This document shows positions 1-4,982 of a stretch of 6,242 bases of DNA, in pieces. How positions within the stretch are numbered: the first letter of the stretch is position 1; every line of letters begins with the position of its first letter. The stretch comes from Nitrososphaerota archaeon (lineage in GTDB: Archaea; Thermoproteota; Nitrososphaeria; Nitrososphaerales; Nitrosopumilaceae), in assembly GCA_030624325.1 (NCBI GenBank), contig JAUXKJ010000027.1, forward strand, positions 1-6,242. Direction: 5' to 3'. A model generated the notes under the pieces. That model did no database searches, had not been told where the DNA came from, and saw only the letters and a program-made list of their open reading frames with translations. The translations under genes and the position numbers were made by a program.

Positions 1-1
1 T

Positions 2-979
2 ATTGGAGAAAAAACAATTCCACTCGAAGAAATTAAGAATAAAGATACTCTCACGTCTTTGAACAAAAGACCAGAATTTATTATTACCAAAACAGAAAGT
101 TCTAAAACCATTTCTCTTACTGAAAAGGCTAAAAATATTGATACAGAAACTTCTGCCTCCGGAGCAATAGATGTTGAAGCTAAAGTGCCTGATACTGTTG
201 TCGCAAGAATTCATCCTCTAAAAGATGTAATTAATGAAATACGGGAAACTTTTGTTAGTCTAGGATTTTCTGAAGTAGTTGGGAATCTTTCCCAATCAAG
301 TTTCTGGAACTTTGATGCACTCTTTACACCACAAGATCATCCAGCAAGAGAGATGCAAGATACCTTTTACCTTAAAAACATGAAAGTTACAAAGTTTGCA
401 AATCCCACACAGATTCAACAAGTCTCACGTTCTCATAAGAAGGGTTGGGGTTACAACTGGAGTATTGAAGAAGCAAAAAGAATGGTGTTACGAACTCATA
501 CTACATCTGTTACAATAAAGTATCTTGCCGATAACAAACCTGATGAAGCAAGAATTTTTTCTTTAGGAAGAGTTTTTCGAAACGAAAAGGTCAGCTACAA
601 ACACCTTGCAGAATTTAATCAAGTTGAAGGCATTGTAGTTGGAAAGGATGTAACATTAAGAGACTTGATGGGTTTACAAAAAGAATTTTATCATAAGATG
701 GGTTTGGATAAGATCAAATTTTGGCCAACATTTTTTCCATATACAGAACCCTCATTGCAATCAATGGTATATAATGATAAACTAAAAAAATGGGTTGAAC
801 TTTTTGGCATGGGAATTTTTAGACCAGAAGTAACTAAACCACTTGGAATCACAAGACCTGTGTTAGCTTGGGGCGGTGGTATAGAAAGAATTGCAATGTT
901 AAAGTATGGAGTTGATGATGTACGTCAGTTTTACAACAACAATCTAAGTTGGTTAAGGAGTGCAAATCAATGCCAGTAG
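2..979 (+). CDS. pheS: Phenylalanyl-tRNA synthetase alpha subunit, 3' part (5' end outside window)
   Basis: This is the catalytic alpha subunit of the (alpha-beta)2 enzyme that charges tRNA-Phe with phenylalanine in the cytoplasm. The frame is open from the window edge, so the TTG at 59 is not the start; 325 residues are visible of a protein usually near 480-500 in archaea, and the missing part is the N-terminal tRNA-binding region. Class II synthetase motifs are clear. The motif 1 region begins FDALFTPQDHPAREMQD at visible residue 104. Motif 2 contains FRNEKVSYKHLAEFNQVEG near residue 192. Motif 3 is GGGIERIAMLKYG at residues 291-303, with its ATP-binding Arg at 296. FFPYTEPS lies in the phenylalanine-pocket region. 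The gene ends inside the start of pheT (10-nt overlap), so the two are co-transcribed and probably translationally coupled. Identification is secure from the motifs; exact full length cannot be seen. Confidence 0.97.
   Translation: MGEKTIPLEEIKNKDTLTSLNKRPEFIITKTESSKTISLTEKAKNIDTETSASGAIDVEAKVPDTVVARIHPLKDVINEIRETFVSLGFSEVVGNLSQSSFWNFDALFTPQDHPAREMQDTFYLKNMKVTKFANPTQIQQVSRSHKKGWGYNWSIEEAKRMVLRTHTTSVTIKYLADNKPDEARIFSLGRVFRNEKVSYKHLAEFNQVEGIVVGKDVTLRDLMGLQKEFYHKMGLDKIKFWPTFFPYTEPSLQSMVYNDKLKKWVELFGMGIFRPEVTKPLGITRPVLAWGGGIERIAMLKYGVDDVRQFYNNNLSWLRSANQCQ
955..960 (+). promoter_or_regulatory. Shine-Dalgarno site of pheT
   Basis: AAGGAG lies inside the 3' end of pheS, nine nucleotides before the ATG at 970. 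It decides the pheT start: the in-frame TTG at 949 lies upstream of this site and has none of its own. It is the only convincing Shine-Dalgarno site I see before a gene in the window, and it serves the only gene that clearly sits inside an operon. Confidence 0.8.
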
Positions 980-2607
980 TTCAACTTTATCATAATAGAT
1001 TACAAAAATTAGTAGGAAAAAAAATTAATAAAAACAAAACAATTTCTCTTCTACCTTTTCTTGGCTTGGACATTGAAGAACAAACCAATGACTACATTCG
1101 TGTAGAGTATAGTCCAAACAGACCAGATTATGCTACTGACTTTGGAATTGCTTTGGGTCTTCAGGGAATTTCAGGCTCTAAAAAAGGAATGCAAAAACTT
1201 GAAATAAAAAAAGGAGATTATTCAATCAAAGTAGATTCATCAGTTAGAAAGGTAAGGCCATTTGTTAGTGCAATTGTTGCTAAAAATGGAACACTAGATG
1301 ATGAAACTATTCGACAATTAATTACTCTACAAGAAGACCTTCACGATGGAATTGGTAGAAGAAGGAAAAAAACCTCAATTGGAATTCATGATCTTGACAA
1401 GATTTCTTTTCCAATAAAATACACAACAACTAGTAAAAATCACAAATTCGTACCATTAGAAGAGTCCCAAGAACTTTCAATTTCTGATATTTTAGAAAAT
1501 ACAGATGTTGGAAAACAATATGGAGCGATTTTAGGAAATTCGACACAAGTTCCTATAATTTTAGATTCAGAAGGAAAAACAATTTCATTTCCTCCAATAA
1601 CTAATTCTGCCAATACTATAGTTTCTAAAAATACAAAAAACATACTTGTTGAGGTTACAGCTATCGACAAAAGAGCTGCTGAAGATACGCTTTCAGTTGT
1701 TGCTAGTACTTTGCAAGTAGCTGGTTTTCAGTTATTTTCTGTAAAAATTTCTGGTGCTAACAATTCAACTCCGTTACTTAAAACAAAAAAAATGAACCTT
1801 GATGTAAACCTGATAAACAAGGTTTTAGGATTGAACTTGTCATCGTCAGCCATTGCATCTTCATTACGAAAAAGTAGACTAGATGCAGTACCAAAAAAGA
1901 ACAAAATTATTTGTACCATTCCAAGATTTAGATTTGATATTTTTGGACCAATGGATTTAGTAGAAGAAGTTGCTTTAGGATATGGCATTGAAAATCTCAA
2001 ACCATCATTACCATCATCCACATCGGTTGGCAAAAAAAATGGAATAACAAAGCAATTAGATTTACTCTCTTCAATTATGGTTGGTTTAGGATACACTGAA
2101 GCACTAAATTCTAGTTTAATTAGCAAACAAATCCAAAATGAATTAACCAGACGAAAAGATTCTAACGCAATTCAAGTAGTAGAATCAAAAAGTCAAGAAA
2201 ACACAATTCTTCGAGATGCTTTAATTCCTGGTTTGTTAGAAAACCTGTCAAAAAATATCCATGAGATCTATCCTCAAAAATTGTTTGAGATTGGAACAAT
2301 ATTTTCAAAAGGAGATCCGATTGCAGAAACTCTGAACCTTGCATGTGTTTCTACCCATAAAGATGCAAACTTTACTGAAATAAAATCAATAATTCAATCT
2401 GCACTAAAAACTGGATTTAACATTGAATGCAAAACAAAAACATCTACTCATCCAATGTTTCTGGAGGGTAGGACTGCAGAAATTCTTGTAAAAAACAAAT
2501 CAATTGGACTGATTGGAGAAATCGATAAAAAAGTCATTGAGAACTTTAAGATTCGTGTTCCTGTGATTGCGTTCGAAATAAAACTGACTGGATTAATATT
2601 TGACTAG
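970..2607 (+). CDS. pheT: Phenylalanyl-tRNA synthetase beta subunit
   Basis: This 545-residue protein is the structural beta subunit of phenylalanyl-tRNA synthetase and partners PheS. Its length fits the archaeal/eukaryotic form, which lacks the N-terminal EMAP-like tRNA-binding domain and the C-terminal anticodon-binding extension of the roughly 800-residue bacterial subunit. The N-terminus has the typical SPNRPDYATDFGIALGLQG segment. The middle (about residues 90-250) corresponds to the B3/B4 editing region. A B5 domain follows at about 275-345, with IPRFRFDIFGPMDLVEEVA near 317-335. The C-terminal 200 residues are the catalytic-like core, starting around LLSSIMVGLGYTEALNSS. The ATG at 970 is chosen over TTG 949 because of the Shine-Dalgarno site at 955-960. 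It overlaps the end of pheS by 10 nt. No frameshift or missing region is seen. Confidence 0.96.
   Translation: MPVVQLYHNRLQKLVGKKINKNKTISLLPFLGLDIEEQTNDYIRVEYSPNRPDYATDFGIALGLQGISGSKKGMQKLEIKKGDYSIKVDSSVRKVRPFVSAIVAKNGTLDDETIRQLITLQEDLHDGIGRRRKKTSIGIHDLDKISFPIKYTTTSKNHKFVPLEESQELSISDILENTDVGKQYGAILGNSTQVPIILDSEGKTISFPPITNSANTIVSKNTKNILVEVTAIDKRAAEDTLSVVASTLQVAGFQLFSVKISGANNSTPLLKTKKMNLDVNLINKVLGLNLSSSAIASSLRKSRLDAVPKKNKIICTIPRFRFDIFGPMDLVEEVALGYGIENLKPSLPSSTSVGKKNGITKQLDLLSSIMVGLGYTEALNSSLISKQIQNELTRRKDSNAIQVVESKSQENTILRDALIPGLLENLSKNIHEIYPQKLFEIGTIFSKGDPIAETLNLACVSTHKDANFTEIKSIIQSALKTGFNIECKTKTSTHPMFLEGRTAEILVKNKSIGLIGEIDKKVIENFKIRVPVIAFEIKLTGLIFD
2592..2601 (+). promoter_or_regulatory. TATA-like box inside the end of pheT, candidate promoter of the downstream RNA gene
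   Basis: ATTAATATTT is centred near 2596. With the usual archaeal spacing of 26-27 nt it would start transcription near 2622-2624, just after the pheT stop and at the head of the structured region that follows. The call rests on position and composition only. AT-rich boxes are common in this sequence, so it is moderate at best. Confidence 0.4.
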
Positions 2608-2615
2608 CTGATAAA

Positions 2616-2697
2616 CTAATTCGCCCAAAAGAGCATGCGCTCAGACGGATTAGGATGAACTAAATCGTAATGATTGCCATGATTTCTAATTCACCCA
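2616..2697 (+). repeat. Twelve-base direct repeat within the RNA region
   Basis: CTAATTCGCCCA at 2616-2627 and CTAATTCACCCA at 2686-2697 differ at one base. Both copies are complementary to the single GGATTAG at 2647-2653 lying between them, so only one copy can pair at a time. The repeats are 70 nt apart start to start. Confidence 0.7.
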
Positions 2698-2784
2698 GGA
2701 GTGCAACAGAGGGCTACCCCGGTTTCAGAGCCAAATGAGGAAAAGGCTATCCAATGACTTTGTGTGAGTCAGAACCGGGGGACA

Positions 2785-2794
2785 TTTTTGTTTT
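2785..2794 (+). terminator. Oligo-T terminator of the RNA gene
   Basis: TTTTTGTTTT follows the closing stem of the RNA (its 3' strand ends at 2780) by four nucleotides, and a second run of six T lies at 2801-2806. Archaeal RNA polymerase terminates on T-runs in the non-template strand, with or without a hairpin. Confidence 0.55.
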
Positions 2795-2816
2795 CTAATG
2801 TTTTTTCGTTAATGAC

Positions 2817-2825
2817 TAAAATATC
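2817..2825 (+). promoter_or_regulatory. TATA-like box before the EVE remnant
   Basis: TAAAATATC is centred about 27 nt before the ATG at 2848, the spacing of a leaderless archaeal transcript. The promoter appears intact although the gene it serves is truncated. Confidence 0.45.
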
Positions 2826-2847
2826 AAATTTCTTTGCAGAATAACAA

Positions 2848-2961
2848 ATGGTAAATTATTGGTTAGCAAAACAAGAACCAAGCGAACCACGGGGTTACAA
2901 CTTTGCACAAAGAAAAGAAAAAGTTTGGTATGGAGTTTATTATAATCTTGGTTATCTGTAA
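2848..2961 (+). pseudogene. EVE-domain protein, N-terminal remnant
   Basis: A 37-codon frame starts at ATG 2848 and ends at TAA 2959-2961. Its beginning, VNYWLAKQEPSEPRGYNF, matches the opening of EVE (PUA-like fold) domains, which typically begin with an YWL-K-EP pattern. The later VWYGVYYNL corresponds to the family's W-D-G-V-R/H-N segment, but the conserved Asp and Arg/His have become Tyr. EVE proteins are usually about 140-150 residues and are thought to bind modified bases. Only 102 nt separate this stop from the next gene, and no frame there continues the domain, so roughly three quarters is gone. The alternative is a functional 37-residue protein, which the lost conserved residues make unlikely. 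Family recognition is from memory; the truncation is read directly. Confidence 0.65.
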
Positions 2962-3025
2962 CGCCTATTCCAAAAAAAATCTGGAACGCAATTATTAAAA
3001 TCTCAAAAAATTATTAAAGGAATGA

Positions 3026-3046
3026 CCGGTTTATTGATATAACCGG
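3026..3046. promoter_or_regulatory. TATA-like box enclosed by an inverted repeat, promoter/operator of the RAM gene
   Basis: CCGGTT (3026-3031) and AACCGG (3041-3046) form a perfect six-base inverted repeat with a nine-base AT-only-but-one spacer. The spacer and its edges make a TATA-like stretch (TTATTGATAT, 3031-3040) centred 28 nt before the ATG at 3064, as in leaderless archaeal promoters. A protein bound to the repeat would cover the TATA box. The repressor is unknown; the downstream RAM protein itself has no DNA-binding domain. Confidence 0.5.
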
Positions 3047-3063
3047 AAGTATCTTAATTATTC

Positions 3064-3303
3064 ATGGCAACTGCCTATGTTTTAATCAATTGTGAACTAG
3101 GTTCAGAAGAGGCTATTATAGAACAACTAAAGGGTCTTGAAGGCGTCAAAGAAGTTCACGGAACATTTGGCGCATATGACATTTTGGCTAAGATAGAATC
3201 TCCTACTGTTGAAACACTACGAGAAACAATTACTTGGAAAATTAGAAAAATCGAAAAAATTCGTTCAACTTTGACCTTAATGGGCATTGAAGGCCAAACT
3301 TAA
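3064..3303 (+). CDS. Stand-alone Lrp/AsnC-type effector-binding (RAM) domain protein
   Basis: This 79-residue protein consists of one RAM domain, the ligand-binding half of Lrp/AsnC regulators, with no helix-turn-helix. It reads as the beta-alpha-beta-beta-alpha-beta pattern of the fold: ATAYVLINCELG, then a helix (SEEAIIEQLKGL), VKEVHGTFGAYDILAKIES with the family's G-x-YD turn, a helix (VETLRETITWKIRKIEKI), and STLTLMGIE. Such proteins oligomerise and bind amino acids or similar small molecules, and they may modulate full-length Lrp partners; the ligand here cannot be told. Start ATG 3064 has no Shine-Dalgarno site but a TATA-like box at the right distance. The next gene begins 18 nt downstream, with a T-run between (3311-3315). 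Family assignment is firm; cellular role is inferred. Confidence 0.88.
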   Translation: MATAYVLINCELGSEEAIIEQLKGLEGVKEVHGTFGAYDILAKIESPTVETLRETITWKIRKIEKIRSTLTLMGIEGQT

Positions 3304-3321
3304 TCTCTTATTTTTCTAAAA

Positions 3322-3888
3322 ATGTTAGTGCATTTTATTTTTGTCATCAAAGAATCTGACTTGGGAAAACGAACAAAAGAATTTGAATACATAAAACAAA
3401 TGGGAAATTTTTTTAAAATTTGGATAAAAGAAAATTTTTCCAAAGACATTGATGTAAAGTGTGACGAAATGATAACTAAACCCCGAAGCCTTCTTGATAG
3501 ACTAGACACTCATGTATTGTTAAAAGATCACAAAGAACGTGGAGAAGAAATTTATCATTTTTATTTATGTCATTTTCGACCATTGTGGACAGATTGTACT
3601 TGTGAAGGATATCATGCTGAAAATTTTGGTATGTCACAATGGAAAACTCCAAAAAATGAAGATGATAGCTTGTTTCTAGCAGAAAAAAACTGTACTGTCG
3701 TATCTCATGTATTGACTCATGAATTCTTAAGACAAAGTGGCAACCCAAGATACGTAGAATTAGTTCATGATGTTTGGACTAGACATTTTTTTGATAATTT
3801 ACCATTTCAGCAATTTGGAAAAAATTTTGAAAAAACCAATAACAAACCTGACTTTCTTACAATTGATACCTCTAGCTTTGGGTTATAG
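3322..3888 (+). CDS. Conserved-looking hypothetical protein, Cys/His-rich centre
   Basis: I do not recognise this 188-residue protein. It is soluble, with no signal peptide or membrane helix. The N-terminal 70 residues are Lys-rich and probably helical (KRTKEFEYIKQMGNFFKIW). The centre is rich in possible metal ligands: C83, H84, C92, C94 and H98 in the stretch around LCHFRPLWTDCTCEGYH. A helix-like stretch SHVLTHEFLRQSG (128-140) has H129, H133 and E134, followed by H149 and H155 in HDVWTRH. This spacing is not the HExxH zinc-protease motif, so metal binding is only a possibility. It starts 18 nt after the RAM gene without a Shine-Dalgarno site. Either it is co-transcribed, or it uses a weak AT-rich box near 3297-3303, which is slightly too close. 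Uninterrupted length and normal codon use support a real gene. Confidence 0.75.
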   Translation: MLVHFIFVIKESDLGKRTKEFEYIKQMGNFFKIWIKENFSKDIDVKCDEMITKPRSLLDRLDTHVLLKDHKERGEEIYHFYLCHFRPLWTDCTCEGYHAENFGMSQWKTPKNEDDSLFLAEKNCTVVSHVLTHEFLRQSGNPRYVELVHDVWTRHFFDNLPFQQFGKNFEKTNNKPDFLTIDTSSFGL

Positions 3889-3899
3889 TGAAATCACCT

Positions 3900-3910
3900 T
3901 TTATTTTAAT
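3900..3910 (+). promoter_or_regulatory. TATA-like box of the zinc-ribbon gene
   Basis: TTTATTTTAAT is centred 28 nt before the GTG at 3933, the spacing expected for a leaderless transcript. It supports GTG 3933 as the start and independent transcription of this small gene. Confidence 0.5.
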
Positions 3911-3932
3911 TTCAAACAACCAATAACATGAT

Positions 3933-4154
3933 GTGTTTATTTGTAAAGGAGTTTGCAAAACAAAGTTTAGTTCATCCCTTGGTGAAGTTCTTTTACGTTA
4001 TCAAAACGATCAAAAGCGATGTGGTATTTGTGACGTTTATTTTAACTGGAAGGGATCAAAATGTCCTTGTTGTAATGCAATACTGCATATACGTCCACGA
4101 CACTCCAGAGCGAAACTAAAGTATTACAAAAGCAAGGGAGTAAAATGGATTTAA
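3933..4154 (+). CDS. Small zinc-ribbon protein
   Basis: This 73-residue basic protein begins at GTG 3933; an in-frame TAA at 3924-3926 rules out any earlier ATG. It carries six or seven cysteines: C4 and C8 in CKGVC, then C30-x2-C33 (KRCGIC) and C44-x-C46-C47 (KCPCC). The last two groups can supply a four-Cys zinc knuckle (30, 33, 44, 47). The C-terminal third is strongly basic (IRPRHSRAKLKYYKSKG), suggesting nucleic-acid contact. I associate the pattern CKG-x-C, RC-x2-C, W-x-G, CPCC, R-x-K/R-P-R with small proteins of unknown function common in Nitrosopumilus-type genomes, which supports this frame over the overlapping one beginning at 3928. It ends 10 bp before the end of the convergent minus-strand gene. 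Function is not known; a DNA- or RNA-binding role is inference. Confidence 0.8.
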   Translation: MFICKGVCKTKFSSSLGEVLLRYQNDQKRCGICDVYFNWKGSKCPCCNAILHIRPRHSRAKLKYYKSKGVKWI

Positions 4155-4164
4155 TTAAAATACT

Positions 4165-4797
4165 CTAACACTTGGTTACTGAATAAATTCTATTTTCAAA
4201 GTTTGCAGTTTTGAATTCTAATTTATTTTCTACATCATTTTTTCTTGATTTTGAAAGTTTCTCTAGTTGTACTAGTGCATCGCCTTTGAAACCTACCGAT
4301 GAACCATAAATTGCATCAGTAAGCATTGTTCCATGATCGCCTTTTTTCACGTCTGCTACAATATCATAGAATTTTTGGGTATCTTTCTTGTTTATTGGAT
4401 TCCCTGTTGCTTTATTGAAGGCAACAGCAATGTACATTCCATTGTTTTTAACAGCGACTGGAATCTTGTGGTTTTTTCCAGAAGCACCTGGAATTGTTTC
4501 ATTGATTAGAATTTCGCATTTGTGATACATGCTGGAAATATATGCAAAGAATCTGTATTGAGCAAATTTTCCTTTTTCATCTTCTTCACATTCAACAAAA
4601 ACCTTATGCAAAACCCCCAAAGCCTTGTCAGTCATGCTTTGCAAACGGTCATCAATTCTTCCTCGTTTTAATAGATCTGAATTGCAATCAATTGCAACAA
4701 GAGCTAGAACAAAGTCAGGCAAGTTGTAGTTTTTTAATGCAGCAACAAACGAACCTGCTTGTGACATACCAAAGCTTGGAAATCCTTTATTGACCAT
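4165..4797 (-). CDS. Hypothetical protein, possible divergent restriction-endonuclease-like fold in its C-terminal half
   Basis: This is a 210-residue soluble protein from ATG 4797, without signal peptide or membrane segment. An in-frame TTG at 4824 would add nine residues. I prefer the ATG because an AT-rich box (minus-strand TAATTATTT, 4823-4831) lies about 30 nt upstream of it, whereas the region before the TTG at that distance is GC-rich. The N-terminal half is mostly helical (MSQAGSFVAALKNY, DKALGVLHKVFVECEED). The C-terminal half alternates strand and helix, as in PD-(D/E)XK nuclease folds: MYIAVAFNKATGNPINKKD, then a helix TQKFYDIVADV, a strand AIYGSSVGF, then GDALVQLEKL. The usual acidic-x-Lys catalytic pair is not evident, so an active nuclease is doubtful. 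That fold suggestion is pattern recognition only. The gene converges with the zinc-ribbon gene and diverges from aconitase. Confidence 0.8.
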   Translation of the reverse strand: MVNKGFPSFGMSQAGSFVAALKNYNLPDFVLALVAIDCNSDLLKRGRIDDRLQSMTDKALGVLHKVFVECEEDEKGKFAQYRFFAYISSMYHKCEILINETIPGASGKNHKIPVAVKNNGMYIAVAFNKATGNPINKKDTQKFYDIVADVKKGDHGTMLTDAIYGSSVGFKGDALVQLEKLSKSRKNDVENKLEFKTANFENRIYSVTKC

Positions 4798-4822
4798 CTT
4801 TATTGCATACCTACCGTATTCC

Positions 4823-4831
4823 AAATAATTA
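4823..4831 (-). promoter_or_regulatory. TATA-like box of the minus-strand gene
   Basis: On the minus strand this reads TAATTATTT and is centred about 30 nt before the ATG at 4797. It overlaps the alternative TTG start by two bases, which argues for the ATG. Confidence 0.35.
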
Positions 4832-4856
4832 GAATTCTAAAATTAATCTCCCCTGG

Positions 4857-4892
4857 CAACTATACCATAAAGTGGTTTTTCGTTTATAATTG
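4857..4892. repeat. Imperfect inverted repeat in the divergent intergenic region
   Basis: ACCA (4864-4867) pairs with TGGT (4873-4876) around a five-base loop. Flanking CAA and TATA (4857-4864) can pair with TATA and TTG (4885-4892) across one mismatch and an unpaired T-rich stretch. It could be an operator, a weak terminator or chance. The rest of the 4798-4982 gap shows only the two promoters. Confidence 0.25.
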
Positions 4893-4948
4893 TTAGCTAA
4901 TATTACATCTAAACACAGAAATAACACAGTTTTTTTGAGAAAAATTCG

Positions 4949-4960
4949 AAATATTAAATT
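4949..4960 (+). promoter_or_regulatory. TATA-like box of the aconitase gene
   Basis: AAATATTAAATT is centred about 28 nt before the ATG at 4983. No Shine-Dalgarno site lies between it and the start, so a leaderless transcript is likely. Confidence 0.55.
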
Positions 4961-4982
4961 CCGTAGATTACCTACAAATTGT

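Larger units (their letters stand above)
2616..2794 (+). ncRNA. Structured non-coding RNA, identity unresolved (RNase P RNA-like sequence blocks)
   Basis: No reading frame fits, the region is more GC-rich in patches than its surroundings, and it folds well. CCCCGGTT (2717-2724) pairs with AACCGGGG (2773-2780), closing a three-way junction. That junction holds the hairpins AGCC/GGCT (2729-2732 with 2745-2748) and TGACT/AGTCA (2755-2759 with 2767-2771). Upstream, GGATTAG (2647-2653) can pair with either of two CTAATTC copies (2616-2622 or 2686-2692). A TATA-like box precedes the region and a T-run follows it. Blocks recalled from RNase P RNA are present: AGTGCAACAGAG at 2700-2711 (CR II-like), and AATGACT at 2753-2759 followed by CAGAACC at 2770-2776 (CR IV/V-like), in the right order. 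Against RNase P, the only partner for the CR V-like strand lies downstream of the CR II-like block, and no P1/P2 strand follows the 3' end. Ends are approximate; an own promoter would start nearer 2622. Confidence 0.6.

Noticed and set aside
949..969. pheT start at TTG 949
   Set aside because: The Shine-Dalgarno site at 955-960 would lie inside the coding sequence and fits the ATG at 970 exactly.
59..979. pheS starting at the TTG at 59
   Set aside because: The frame is open back to the window edge and the protein would be far shorter than the family; the TTG is an internal Leu codon.
1440..2344. Minus-strand open frames inside pheT (1440-1670, 1728-2126, 2162-2344)
   Set aside because: They lie opposite a well-conserved gene and have no recognisable protein features.
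2654..2690. Box C/D guide RNA (GATGA near 2654, TGATT near 2671)
   Set aside because: No paired C, D', C' and D boxes at usual spacing; the segment is better explained as part of a hairpin.
2717..2784. Archaeal H/ACA guide RNA (stem CCCCGGTT/AACCGGGG followed one base later by ACA)
   Set aside because: The stem-plus-ACA placement is tempting, but the interior forms two separate hairpins in a three-way junction, not one upper stem with a guide pocket, and no clear kink-turn (UGA with GA) is present.
2848..3060. Full EVE gene restored by a single frameshift
   Set aside because: None of the three frames after 2961 continues the domain, and only about 100 nt remain before the next gene, so sequence is missing and not merely shifted.
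3928..4119. Alternative 63-codon frame overlapping the zinc-ribbon gene
   Set aside because: It lacks family-like features, while the frame from GTG 3933 shows a regular CxxC/CPCC zinc ribbon and a basic tail.
4542..4793. Plus-strand frame opposite the minus-strand gene
   Set aside because: Low-complexity Gln/Leu/Cys-rich product, antisense to a frame with normal protein composition.
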